Origin: Bradysia coprophila
Lineage: Eukaryota > Arthropoda > Insecta > Diptera > Sciaridae
DNA length: 64,000 nt
Assembly (NCBI RefSeq): GCF_014529535.1
Contig: NW_023503616.1
Span: forward strand, 2,356,001 to 2,420,000
Reading direction: 5' to 3'
A model generated the notes under the pieces. It was not told where the DNA came from. It ran no database searches and saw only the letters and a list, made by a program, of their open reading frames with translations. A program made the position numbers and the translations under genes. The first letter of the stretch is position 1; the number at the start of each line of letters is the position of its first letter. Positions 10,767 through 22,462 of the stretch are shown here, one piece after another.

Positions 10767-12109
10767 TCAAAAGTCCCATTCAAATGTGCCATCAATGTTC
10801 ATATCACCAAAGTCGCAAGACAGACCAATGTTTTCATCTGTAAATGGCAGAAATAGAAATCAAACATTTGGACCGGTTGGAAGTAGTAAAATTAGTGGTC
10901 CTCTGGTTAAACATCTCTATGAGTCTATGAGTAATACTAAGAGAATCGAAAATTCCAGGCATACTCAGGCTGTACGTACCCTTAATTTTAGTACAGTCCA
11001 ATGTATCAATGCCCGACGCCAACAATTGTTCGAATAGTGTCATATGTTTGATCTGCTTAAAAAACACATGATTTTGTAATTGCGCCACTGTTGGACGATC
11101 GATCGGATGCCGCTGCATGCACATCTCAGCAAAATTATGAAAGTTATCGGAAAACTTTCTCATGCCATAGATCTGTCTGGTTTCGGCAATGCTATCTCCA
11201 ACGCCCGAATCACCACCGGTCGGTGGCGGGCAAGTGGAGCAATCCAATAGAGCCGGTTGATGTCCGCGTATCTTCTCGACAAGCATAAATGTCGTTGCCA
11301 TATCCGAAAATGGTTCCAAACCGTTGGCCAATTCACAAGTGGCAATTCCCAAGCTATAAATGTCCGATTGTTCGGTATATCCTAACAGATTTTGTTCCAG
11401 CACTTCCGGTGCAAGCCAATTTAGACTCTTGACTGATGATGGTGGAAGATTGTGCAAAGTGGCCACCCGTTCACCGTGTGATACCAAGCAGCTGCATTCA
11501 CGAAAGCCGCACAGTACGGCTTTATTTCGATTAAGAAGTATGTGGCTGGCACGGATTGATCGGTGAATGAAACCTTTCTTGTGAAGGTAGTCAAGGCCAA
11601 GAAGAACGTCTCTTAGAATGAGGCAAACTATGTGTTCGGGAAAACCTAAAAAAATGTTCTCATAACAACCGATTCGAAGATTCGAATACAACGAGCAAAG
11701 ACGTATGAGGCGGTCTCAAGTCTTACTCACCTGTGGTAAATAAGTTATTCATTGCATCTCTGCAGCTACAAAAGCACATCAACGGAGCCACCACGAAAAC
11801 TTCGAAACTATTTACGAATGTTGAGTGAAACGATAAAATGTTTGGATGGCACAGTTGTCGCATAGTTAGTATTTCATCCTAAGTTTGAGGTGTTTAATCA
11901 GATTTGTAATTTTTCGATGTTGACGTAGGTTTTAGACTTACTCGTATGAGACTGTTTTCTTCTAATTTTGCCCGATCCATTTTAAACTTTTTGATTGTAA
12001 TGAATTCATTTGACGGTCTGTGCTTGGCCAAATAAACAGTTCCAATGCCATTACAGCAGACAGCCAATTCAGATTTGAGGACATATTCACTAGGATCCGA
12101 GCCGAACAT
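10767..12109 (-). CDS. STRAD (STE20-related adaptor) pseudokinase, four exons
   Basis: Minus-strand exons 12109-11942, 11878-11731, 11645-10980 and 10837-10767 join in phase and give 350 residues. The sequence follows STRAD throughout: GFPEHIVCLILRDVLLGLDYLH, HRSIRASHIL, WLAPEVLEQNLLGYTEQSDIYSLGI, CELANG, then FFKQIK. The catalytic HRD is HRS (133-135) and the DFG is GFR (152-154), so it is a pseudokinase. The last exon is only 71 bases and ends ...FEWDF, the C-terminal W-D/E-F motif that docks MO25. The family forms the LKB1-STRAD-MO25 complex in the cytoplasm, activating LKB1 in polarity and energy signalling. The Drosophila orthologue is known as Stlk. The small exon is easily missed: reading through the donor at 10979 would give an unrelated tail. 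Confidence 0.92.
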
Positions 12110-13228
12110 CTCAATTAAGTCACAAAATCTTTTTGTTGTTGTTGTGCTTGCCGTACGAAGCTAAAGCTAATAAAGTTTTGCAGACATTTTGAGATTTAAT
12201 ACGCTGTCTCGGGAAGCAATTGAACGTGATGATAAGAAAAAAAAAACTCAAATCTGCTATAAAAAATTGGTTAGAAGTGGTTTTTCCTAACCAGACAAAG
12301 TAATGAAAAATAATTAGAAAATCAAAACACAGCTGTCAAAGTCACACACACGCACACAAGAGTGTTGCAGATGTTGTTTTGATCTCTCTTAAAATTAAAT
12401 TTCCCATAAACATTTTTGGATTCATTGTGAATGCATTCCACCTACCTTTTTACAGCGGCGACAAATCAACGACGACCTCTGGCGAAAGTGGTTTCAAATA
12501 GAATTGTGTCGGTTAATAATAATTACGAAGAAAAGGAAATATTTTTTTAAACTAAGACGAAAGATTAACGTATCCATTATCTGTTAATTAGCCCTGTTCT
12601 TCTGATGACATTCAAATTGATTAACTTACATGTTTCATAGATAGTTCATTAGATAGTATGAGCGGAAGCATAGTAAAACAAATAGTAAAAAAATCGACCG
12701 ATGACGATTTTCCTAAACTTTCACAAGAATCATAAGAACAACTATCGAATCTGTTACTTCTTTTGTTGTAATTATCTTCAACAGATTGATAGAAAATTTT
12801 CAACCTCATTATTTTACAGAGCTCAACACTAAATTCCATAAGGTTACTGTACTTTGACTTAACTAATCGAGCTGGTCCCACTAATCCATGTGTACACTAA
12901 ATTCTATTACACCCCCAATTATGTGACATGTCCATGATTGCATCATATTATGCAACTTGTCATCCATTTTTACCAAGCCATTTCGCTACTTTGTACAATG
13001 AGTCACAATCTGGGTTAGAGAGTCGTAGACAAAGGACCTATACGTTTTATCAAATTAAATTATTTTCGAAAATATTGAACAATTAATTAGTTTTTCCATA
13101 AGAAATCGTTCTTCGTCTTAATCGAACATGTGTAAGTTATTGATAAATCCTGAAAATTGATTGAATTTTGAGATAAACTCTACATTTAAAAAATCGGAGG
13201 AGAAAGCAAAGTTTTTGTGTTTTTTCAG
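12110..13228. other. Region upstream of STRAD and of the next (+) exon
   Basis: This holds the STRAD promoter and probably earlier exon(s) of the plus-strand gene whose last exon starts at 13229. A minus frame at 12621-12881 has no splice context or recognisable protein. A short AATCTGTTACTTC...CAACAGATT unit lies at 12748-12787. I could not identify the missing exons. Confidence 0.4.
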
Positions 13229-13480
13229 CCTAACGAATGTGAAAAACTCGTTGCTGATATTCCTTTTTTAAATCTAGCTTCCGGAGACCATTGGGAAACA
13301 ATGAAGGCGTACAAGGAAATGGACCGACAGGATCGGGAAGCGGCACGTACGGGCACTACTCCGGAATATGTTCGTACTGGCGTTGTGAGCACGGGTTCAA
13401 GTGGTTCTAACAATTCGAATACTCAGTCAAACAATTCCAATACCAATTCCAATTCGCAATCATCGAACAGAGCCAATTAG
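13229..13480 (+). CDS. Terminal exon of an unidentified protein (Ser/Asn-rich tail)
   Basis: A strong acceptor (tgttttttcag) ends at 13228 and is followed by an 83-residue frame in phase 0 that ends at TAG 13478-13480. The first 50 residues are compositionally normal (ECEKLVADIPFLNLASGDHW, then a charged KEMDRQDREAART helix and TPEYVRTGVV). The rest is a low-complexity Ser/Asn/Gln tail. There is no ATG near the exon start, so coding exons must lie upstream, but I did not find them. The family was not recognised. The change from conserved-looking to low-complexity sequence at the C-terminus is typical of insect proteins. Confidence 0.55.
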   Translation, partial: PNECEKLVADIPFLNLASGDHWETMKAYKEMDRQDREAARTGTTPEYVRTGVVSTGSSGSNNSNTQSNNSNTNSNSQSSNRAN

Positions 13481-15613
13481 ATTACATCTAACGGAAAGAG
13501 CGAATCTCTTAATTATTTCCTGTTTTTTCATTTCAGTAATTTTTCGATGTCATTTTTAAGAATACAATTTCTAATATTGTGAAATCAAAACGAATTCGTT
13601 TCTTTTTTGGATACATTGCAAAATCAATCCATAAAGTTTTGATAAAGTGAATCTCTCTGATGTATGCGGATTTACAGGCTTGATCTTAGCACAATGATAA
13701 GGACCTAGGATGGAATCCGGTATGACCGGGAAAACTTTCAAAATCTACACTTCCAATTGTTTGAGTTAAGCAGTTAAAACCCAATCCGAAATTGTTGCAG
13801 TTGCCTGTGGAAAGTGAGTTTTCACGTTGCAGAATGTTCTTTTCTCTCAGTCGTTGTTTCTTTTAAATTTACTGCTGAAATTGGTGAAAATGGATTGTTG
13901 CTGGTGGAATTGGCGAACGAATTGCAGAATGGAGGTGAGATTTGGACGGTTTTCTTTCTTTGCTACGCGTTTGGGATGTTTCGAAGTAGCGTTCCATTAA
14001 CACCCCTCTCTTTCCATCGCAAGATGGCAATTTGTCTATGTAAATTTTGAAAAACTTGTTCAACCGAAAATTTACTGCTGTCTCGGGAAGAACGCAACGG
14101 AAACGACTGAAGAAGGCTAGACCACGCTAGTCTGAGACCGCCGTTGTTGTTCGAAGTCGAAACAGTTTTTTTGTCTGTACGTTTGCTTCACGTAATCCAT
14201 GTGTAAGGGAAGAGCGATAGCTATGTTGGTTGTTGTTTTGTTGGATTTTATTATATTGATGTTTAGAGGCATTTCAGCTGGGGGTATTTTAAGGCATTCC
14301 AAACGTCTTTATAAAAGGACGCATTATTTTGAAACTACACAGGATCTTCAATCAACAATAAAATTAAGCAATTTTGTTTCAGTGTCTCGTTACGGCTTTC
14401 CAATAAATTAAAGAAAATTTTTGGTTCTTTAATAAACGAGTGAAAGGAGTTAGCCTATAGCCTTGCGCTGTGGGTGAGCTCTACTGTTGCATTTGGTCCG
14501 TTGCCAAATCGCAATGCATAAAAAACTGGGCACGGCCCCTATCTAGTCGAAATTAGGACATAATCCAGCGAATACAATCAATTACAAAGCCTTGTGTCCG
14601 AACGAGCCAGCCATTCATATCATTCATATCATCTTGAAGAATGACGAATATTTCGAATAATCTATCATAACAGATGTTAAAACGTAAATTTTTCGAAATT
14701 GAAGTACTTTATCATTCAGACCTGCGATGACATTTCGCCAATATATCATGTACAAACACAACGAAGGAAGTAAATATTTGCATAAATTTGAAAGAAACCA
14801 GGTCTGTTTTCAAGACGTCTTTGTATTGAAAGTGTATAGTACCTGTTTTGCAACTAGAATCAGGCCTTGTAATTTAATGTGAGCAGCTCAATTGTTTTAT
14901 TTTATTTTATTTTTATGTTTTATTTTATGATCATTGATATTTTTCTACAAGTTTTCACACTATCTACAAAGTAATATTATCAGCATATAAATATACACTG
15001 TTTTTGGTAGTGGCGTTAAGAATTTTTGGTGCAAACCAAAGCACTGACAGTGCGTTGTGCAAACTTAATTTGACTCTTTCATTGTCACAACAATTTTGTA
15101 ATTTGCTTCACTGGATTATTTTAATACTTCTACTGCTGAGACGTGAGCTTAATTAAGTTTCAAGTTATGAACAATTGACACGTAACACGTATGTGGATTC
15201 GTGAGCTTCGTAAATCTTTGATCAAAACTATCATTAACGGTAGGTACACATATACCATTAGGTGTCGAATCTGTTACTTGATCTAAGTCCTTAATTACAA
15301 CAGATTTTCTTTCGCTCTGAAATATAAGACGACGTTGTGCAGACTTCATTATAAAAAAATTTCGTCATCGTCCATAACAGATGATAGTCGTTCATCATAA
15401 AAAATTAAAAGTTAATTGTTGAACACCATTAACAATAAGTCAACGGAAACGTCGATAACAATAATAGTTCCCATTATTATACGTTCACGCCGTTTACACG
15501 CGCATACAAATTCGAACTTATAGCAATGCAATCGTTTGAATTCACAACATTTTTTCTTATTGCATTTTAGTAATACTAGTTGACGTCGTTAAACTGTTTT
15601 GTAACAGTGAAGC
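13481..15613. other. Gene-poor stretch before the esterase
   Basis: Several short frames lie here (13814-14050 +, 14199-14411 + with a hydrophobic segment, 15149-15349 -), none with clear homology. A good-context ATG followed by a donor (ATGGATTG...ATGGAG|GTGAGA, about 13891-13935) could be an orphan first exon, but no continuation was found. The string CTGTCTCGGGAAG occurs at about 14081 and also at 12202. A degenerate AATCTGTTACTT...CAACAGATT unit lies at 15268-15306. Confidence 0.35.
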
Positions 15614-17562
15614 ATGAATTCAACTACAATCGTCGAAACCAATTATGGACTGGTTAAAGGTGTACTAACAGTATCATTACTAAGCAATGTATTTTATAGT
15701 TATCTGGGCATTCCATATGCTAAGCCTCCGACAGATGTGCTTCGCTTTAAGGTAGTCTCTTTAAAATATCGAAGATTTTTTTTGTTAACTTGAATTTCTG
15801 TGAAGGATCCTCAGTTGCCGGAACCGTGGTCTGGGGTGTGGAATGCGACTGAAGAATCTGTACCATGCTGGGAACGGGATCTGTTTAGTGGAGAATATCG
15901 CGGTAGCGAGGACTGTTTGTATTTGAATGTTTTCACTCACGAAGTAAATTTGCGAATAATTCAACCGTTTGAAACATGGCAATAACAACTACCATTGGTT
16001 CGTAGATACGGCCCACATCATTGAAGCCAGTAATAGTTTTCATCTATCCGGGAGCATTTAATTTTGGTTCGGCAAGCTTAAATCTCACTGGACCGGATTA
16101 TATCATGCAAAAGGATGTGGTGCTAGTTACATTCAATTTTCGTCAAGGCGTCTTCGGTATACTATTGAGTGGTGCTCGTGGTGCTTATGATTTACCATTA
16201 CTGCCGACTTTGATCATTTCAGGCTATTTACGTGTACTAGACGATTCATTCAATATTAGTGGGAACTTTGGCCTCAAAGATCAATCATTGGCACTTCGTT
16301 GGATCAAAGAAAATATCAGAAATTTCGGTGGAGATCCAAGTAACGTACTGTTATTCGGCTTTAGTTCGGGTGCTTGTGCGGTCAACTATCAGATGCTATC
16401 GGAATGGTCGAGAGATTTCTTTCACAAAGCGATAATTATGTCTGGATCAGTTCTGAACACTAGGTTAACAAAAATTAGTGCCCTGTCATTGATCGGGGTA
16501 ATTTAAATCTGCTTCGTATAGATTTGCAGCGCCAGAAAATGAAAACTTTTATGTGGAACGATTGGCTGCAGCAGTCGGTTGGAATATGAGTGGAGGCTTG
16601 CAAAGTGCTGTGAACATTCTACTCAACACAAATGCTTCCGATATGATTCGAGCCCACTTTCAGCCCGACTTCCTCCTCCCTGAAGACCTAATGAAGGGAA
16701 TTCGTTTCCCGTATGGGCCAGTTATCGAAACCAAACATTCAGGTTTCATGCCGATCGATCCGCGTCTACGGGCTCGAAATTCATGGAGTAACAATATTCC
16801 TGTGATATTAACTTATACAGCAGACGAAGCCCTGATTTTACGACCAGCAGCAGTTGCTAAAGGTGAAAAGCTATTAAGTACGATAAACTTCGCTAAGTTA
16901 GTACCACGAGACGCTGGATGTTCGTATAGTGACAGCGAGCTTGAAGCGTTGGGAGAGAGAATTAAAAATTTCTACTTCGGTGGTGACGATACCAGCCAAG
17001 AGAAGATTTTGGATAACTTCGTTCGAATGGAATCCGATCGACTATATGTGCACGGCAAGTGATTCTTAAATTATTTTTTTTGCTTTGCTACGATTAGATC
17101 ACGCTTCGTTCATTAGGAATGTATCGCCTTGCTCTATCACGTCTACGACATTGCGGTTCACAACAGACTGCTGCCACATATATGTATAGATTTAACGTTG
17201 ACTCGCCGACTATGAATCTCTTCCGTATTCTAAGATGTGGACAAAATTGCCGTGGAACTGCTCATACTGACGATATGTCATACATTTTCCGTAATTTTCT
17301 TGTAAAATCGATCAACGATATTGGCGAGTACGAAATGATAACCGTGTCTAGGATGGTCAATTTAATATACAATTTTGCAATGAAAAACGGTCCAAACTTG
17401 GATGAGGACGATGGTCTTTGGCAACCTCTGAATGAACAAACAGCAGAGAATGGAGCGTTTTGCGTGTTGGATATTGCACAAAATTTAACGTTTATTGAGA
17501 TGCCAGAATTGCAAGCGATGCAACTATGGACCTCATTTTATGCTATTGATCATTTGACATAA
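15614..17562 (+). CDS. Alpha-esterase-like carboxylesterase (type B), six exons
   Basis: Exons 15614-15751, 15806-15943, 16027-16156, 16223-16463, 16522-17054 and 17117-17562 give 541 residues, the normal length for dipteran alpha-esterases. Family landmarks are in order: YLGIPYAKPP, SEDCLYLNVFT, the nucleophile elbow GFSSG (Ser183), ADEA (Glu318) and GTAHTDDMSYIF (His443), so the Ser-Glu-His triad is intact. The usual GESAG is GFSSG, and the oxyanion HGGG is YPGA, which is atypical and may alter rate or substrate. There is no signal peptide, so it should be cytosolic, as alpha-esterases are. Likely roles are detoxification or dietary/lipid ester hydrolysis. Intron 5 uses a GC donor (ACG|GCAAGT), supported by the restored LYVHGMYRLALSR. 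Intron 3 is 66 bases and stop-free, so it could be read through. An AATAAA lies at 17667-17672. Confidence 0.9.
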
Positions 17563-17817
17563 AACTTGACATTAAAAGTTCTGCTTTCCTTTCAATTTCT
17601 TGATAATTCATATAGTTTTAATTCCAAGACATATTTGAGCCCCTTGATTCTGAGGACTTTCGATGTAATAAAAAACATTCAAAAAATACGCCGTCCAGAG
17701 TGCCACCTCTGAACAAGTTTGTGCAATCTATTAGAATGGTAAAAATGTCAAAGGCAACACTGGTGAAGGAGGTAAGATGTCAAGTTTTGCGGACGTTGTA
17801 AACAAATAGAACTTACT

Positions 17818-19192
17818 ATGTCGAACAGTTTCGATACACGTCTTAAGCCGAATTTCCGGAATTACGACCGTAACGGCCGCTGCAAAAAAATCTCAAAGCC
17901 TTACATTCTCGGATACTTCAGTGTCAATCACAATCGGCAGTTCATTCCGGACCAAACAAACCTCAAATATCTGAAACTACCGCCTAGTGATCACCCGATA
18001 CATTTCGATTTGAATGAAGGCTACCACTCATATCAGCATAAACCCGCTCATGCCTTCGAGGATAAATTGAATCATATTCTGCGGTACATTCTATTGAATT
18101 TAAAGAAACTGGCAGCGCGAACCGTTAGCCCAGAGCGTACAGACAAATTGCTCAACATTGACATAATTTGCTTTCGTGGGAAGCTTCGAATGCTGATGTG
18201 CACTCCGTATGATACCCGAGACGGATGGTCGCTGTTAGCCACAAAATGGAAGGGTAACATTTATTTGTGCGGACATTCGACTGAGGAAGAGATATTGAAG
18301 AAGCAAAATGAATCTGAGGAGTTGAAGAAAATTTGCACGTATGGCTTCAAGTTCGAACAGTTTGTTATGAGTGGTGAGTGATGTGCAAACATACAACATA
18401 CCATCCAGCTTTCAATTTTTGACTTTTCAAATTAGTTTCACCCACAAGTGATCCAGTTACTGACACACCAGTACTCGAAGGTGAAGAATTCTGCTGCATG
18501 TTTACTACAAGATTGGAAAGCACTAGCATTCTATACGGTGCCGAAATGGATGGGATAGAAAGCAGTTCCGTTGTGGATCTGTCTGAAACTGACCCGAACG
18601 ATTTGAAGTTCACAGAATTAAAAGTCCGACTCAAAGTATCAAACCACCGGCAAATAGAGAATTTTAACCGGTTTAAAACAAGAAATTGGTGGTGTCAATC
18701 GTACCTGGCAAAAGTCGAGAAGATCGTGGTTGGTGTGAGAACACAAAATGGAATTGTAAATACGCTGGAATCCATGGACGTTGCATCTATCCCACAAAAG
18801 TTCGAGGTAATGTAAAGTTGATGGTAAACTCGTAATTATACCCATGCTCTTTCAGTGACTATCTTTCTCTTGATTCGTTTTCCGCTTGTTTTGATTTTTT
18901 TTTTCGTTCAATTTTCATAGGGTCTTGTCGTCGGAACTTATACTAACCTTACCGGTGTTCATTTTTTCAGAGATTTTGGTCGGACACCGTTTGCATGGAT
19001 TTCTTAGACAATTTCTTGTGCATGGTGAAACATGTGATGAAAGGCGTTGATTGTCCGCATACCGTGTACAGATTCGATCATGATCCCAACGCAAGTTACT
19101 CCATTCAATGTACCGTACTGAAAGGACCGAACGACTGCACGTTCATTCCCGATTGGTACATAAGTGAAATACAAAAATTCGATAAGCGATAA
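17818..19192 (+). CDS. Rai1/DXO family decapping nuclease, copy A, three exons
   Basis: Exons 17818-18373, 18436-18806 and 18971-19192 give 382 residues, matching DXO/Rai1 length. The family motifs are all present: GYFSVNHNRQFIPD near the N-terminus, DIICFRG with the conserved Arg, GFKFE (Glu180), EMD (Glu222, Asp224), ELK (Glu246, Lys248) and FKTRNWWCQ (Gln273). These residues bind the divalent metals and the RNA 5' end. The family removes incomplete, triphosphate or NAD-type 5' ends from RNA, and some members also act as 5'-3' exonucleases. Rai1 proteins act in the nucleus with Xrn2/Rat1. This copy looks catalytically complete. The ATG at 17818 lies only 256 bases after the esterase stop. 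AATAAA at 19233-19238 would place its 3' end inside the PARP16 last exon. Confidence 0.93.
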
Positions 19193-19199
19193 GCGTTTG

Positions 19200-20530
19200 T
19201 TATAATGAAAAATATTTGGTTTTCACAGAAGAAATAAATTTTTCTACTTTTTGCCAGAAAATTTGTCGAAAATATTGGCCGGTTCTACTGTTAGCCAGAC
19301 CAACGGACAACAGGATGATCGCGTAGAAGATCATTGTAGCAATCGATTTGTTGTTATAAATCCAATTCATTAACGCATTTTGATGGATTTGTATCGGTTT
19401 GTCGGGTAGTTTGGCAAACATCAGTAGATACCGCACACGTACAATGTCATTGTTGGTGATGACGAAGTATTTATCAGGTACATCTTGATTGTTTTTACGC
19501 TCATTTTCTCCATCGTTCGGTTGCCGGTCTAGGGAAAAGTGCTCCAGTGAGTGATTTATATTGTTTGACGAACGGCAATCACTCAAATACCTTTAATGTG
19601 ACACTTCAAATGCTGCGGATGATCAACGAATTCACATAGAGCGATGCAAGACAGTTCATTGCCACACAATGAAGATTTCCATCCTGAACCAATAGGACTG
19701 AATGATAGGCTAACATGCATTTCTGACGATAAGTAGATTCCATCACCGAATAACGCAGTCTGAGAACCGAAAAAGAGGTCACATTTGGCTTCGATTTCGA
19801 TAGTGGAGTCGATGAACTAACCTTGCACAAATGTTGCTGTAAGCCGAAATTCACTATCGAATAGAAACTGTCCACTTTGCTGCCATGAAATGCAAACAGT
19901 TTCCTTCGATTCTCGGCATGTTGTTGGAATTTACCTTCCGCTGCACTGTCGGCTTGCGGTACAACTTCGAAGATGTGTGTGGGCACAGATACTGGCGTTA
20001 TAAATTCAACCTTTTTCAATGTAGCATCGAACTGAAAACCGAAATAATTTTCGTTCAACTAATGGAATTGAACAGGTTAAACGTGAGCGTACCTCATTCT
20101 TTGCTACACTCCTTAAAGTGGGAAATGATTTTGAACATACGACCCAATGTACAAGATCGATCACATCGTCGTTGAGGCCGGTTTCCTCGCTTTCTAACAA
20201 CCTTAGGACCTGAAGAAGGGGCGGCACATTGGATATTGTCAATCTGATGCGTTCAATGTCATACTCCGACTTGTTTTTTGTAGCATATTTCGGTGGATAC
20301 GGATTAAGTCGCGAATCATGCCGGTAACTTTGCGTAAGAATTATTTGAAATTATTAACAAGCTATGATCGTGTAGTTTAATATTTACCTTTGCGCAGCCG
20401 CAACAAAAAGACTCCACTTAATATCACACGCTGCAATATCCTTTTCGAGGGCCAATTTCAAATTAACGATCTGATTTTGAGGATTTTTCGAATCTTCTCT
20501 TGTAATTGGTACGTGCAATTGTTCGGTCAT
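19200..20530 (-). CDS. PARP16-type mono-ADP-ribosyltransferase, five exons
   Basis: Minus exons 20530-20388, 20327-20093, 20058-19822, 19759-19591 and 19528-19200 join in phase to 370 residues. The order follows PARP16: an N-terminal helical region (DIAACDIKWSLFVAAAQSYRHDS), then the ART fold with FAFHGS (His184), GDGIYLSSE (Tyr214) and KYFVITNNDIVRVRYLL (Tyr282), i.e. the H-Y-Y arrangement of mono-transferases. A single hydrophobic segment at about 324-340 precedes a short basic tail. PARP16 is a tail-anchored ER protein that modifies PERK, IRE1 and karyopherins in the unfolded-protein response. The start is uncertain: the frame is open to 20677, with ATGs at 20587 and 20530. I chose 20530 for its better context (G at -3) and its closer family length (about 320 in mammals). 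Confidence 0.9.
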
Positions 20531-20677
20531 AGCTAAAGCGGATAGAAAATAATTAAGTTTTTCTGTGACTTGATTGGGACACGTCATAAATAACCACTTA
20601 TTACCAATTAGTGTTATTCGGACTAATATTTCTGAAGTACGTTCAGTCAGTTGAACGTCAATATATTTAAATTTCAC

Positions 20678-21477
20678 CTTCTACTTTCTGGGAGATTTTA
20701 AAAATTATGTGGAAGTAAAAAACATAAGAATTTTATGTTTATAATAAACAAAACAACTCATCAGCTGACGCATAAAATGTCACTGTAGTCATTGCTGTCA
20801 TCACACACACACACATGCACTGACACACTCATCCCATGATATCTCTAGTATCTTTACCACAAGAGTGATTGAGCCACTGACCGATATGAGCCTTCAAACT
20901 TTTGTTTGAAAAAGAGCGGTTAGTCATCGCTCGCGATAATAAGGACAAAATTTCCGAAATCCATTTTTTGCGTATTTTAAAAGACAAGTGACTTCAAGTG
21001 GGGATGGGGGATGGCATTTTCTAATACAAAAAAACATAGAGACGAGAATATCTCCAAGCGTATATGAAAAGAGTAAGTAATTACCAATGAACTTATGGAA
21101 CAGGTATGGTTTGGTGAAATGTTGGCCAGGAGTCAGAGGTTTTGTAAACGCACTCATTTTTGTAGTAATTCGACAAAAATTATGAGTGTGTTCAAGATAA
21201 ATCGGACGATTGGACATGCCTATAGTCTCTAAGCTTCGTTGGAATTACTCTTTACGAATTTATTAAGAGTAGTTGAATGTGTGGGAAATGAATTACTAGT
21301 TCAAAATAACTTTTCATTTTTTCGATATTATTTGATGTGATTAAAAGGGAATTTTATTTTATTAATATTTCATGGGAAGTTCACTTTTTCCTGTATTCGA
21401 CCACCAAACTACATAAATACTTAGTACTTGCGAGACAACTTATTCGTTGTCATGATTTTACCATAAATGTTTCAGTA
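20678..21477. other. PARP16 upstream region with a possible orphan exon
   Basis: The region contains a short CA-rich run (20800-20826). On the minus strand, ATG 21157 has a good context (CAAAAATGAG) and starts a 24-codon frame (MSAFTKPLTPGQHFTKPYLF...) that reaches a donor (TTCATTG|GTAATT) at 21085. It looks like a first coding exon, but it does not splice in phase to PARP16 and I found no partner exon. Confidence 0.3.
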
Positions 21478-22462
21478 GGGGGGTCCAAAAAATAAAAGTG
21501 TCGATGAAGTTGGCGGACCCCTGGGAAAATAAACCTTTATGACCTCCTGATAAAAATTGTCTATGGGGCCGATGCGATCCGAGTTGGTTTATGGGTCGCT
21601 CAAGGACGAAATGTGTGAAAAAACACAGAAATTTTCCATACATTTTTTCCATTACTTTGTATGAGAAATTTTTTTTAACGACAATATCAAACTTTTTTGG
21701 TCCAGACAACTTAGATTAGATGCAAAAGCAACAAAAATGCGTTGGTTCCACTTTTTGGAATTTTTATATCGTCTGGGCACACCTAACAATATCGATATAG
21801 ACAAAAATCGACATATAATTTCCAAGTAATACAAAGTCAGGCGAGGTCACTATTTAAATTAAGTGTTAGGTGTCGTTGTAAAGGTAATGACAGTGGCTTT
21901 CTAACGAGCCCACACACAATAAGTTTCAAGTTGGTGTCTTGACGTAACAGTCATTTGAAAATTGCCTGAGTTCACGACCCTGACATTTTTGCACCAAAAT
22001 CGATTTCTATATAGCTTCAAAAAATTGTTTTCGAAAAAATTTCTTTTTGCAATGAAAACTTATGCCATAAGCTCTCGTTAGACATGAATATATCCGATGC
22101 ACATCCCATAAATGTTTTGGAAGAACCCAAAGACTGGGTGAACAGATTACGAATCTATGACTGACTTGGGAGCTGCGAATGCACTTACAAATCATTAAAT
22201 CTGTCTCTTTGGATTATTCTGAAGTGAAATAATCCAACTCACCTTAAGAAGTGACCTCAGCATCTGTTAGTTACGTTCAATTTTTCATTAACCCTCATTT
22301 TCGTGGTTTTTCACATATTTCGTCATTGCGCGACCCATAAACCAACTCGGATCGCATCGGCCCCATATATATTTTTTATCAGTGGGTCATATAGGTTCGT
22401 TTTCCCCGGGGTCCGCCAACTTTCTCGAAACTTTTATTTTCCCATACGATTCTGGACCCCCC
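21478..22462. mobile_element. 985-bp TA-flanked element with ~180-bp inverted repeats
   Basis: Both ends begin GGGGGGTCC and are bordered by TA. The outer ~180 bases on the right are a diverged inverse complement of those on the left. Shared blocks include GTTGGCGGACCCC, GGGGCCGATGCGATCCGAG and GAGTTGGTTTATGGGTCGC. The interior has no coding frame of note. TA target duplication and long TIRs suit a non-autonomous Tc1/mariner-type or similar element. Arm divergence of roughly 10-20% by eye suggests an old insertion. Confidence 0.8.

Noticed and set aside
12621-12881. Minus-strand 86-codon frame
   Set aside because: No family, no splice signals, and it overlaps a repeat-like AATCTGTTACTT unit.
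14199-14411. 70-codon frame with a hydrophobic stretch as a small membrane protein
   Set aside because: No homology and a weak context; a hydrophobic stretch is expected by chance in T-rich DNA.
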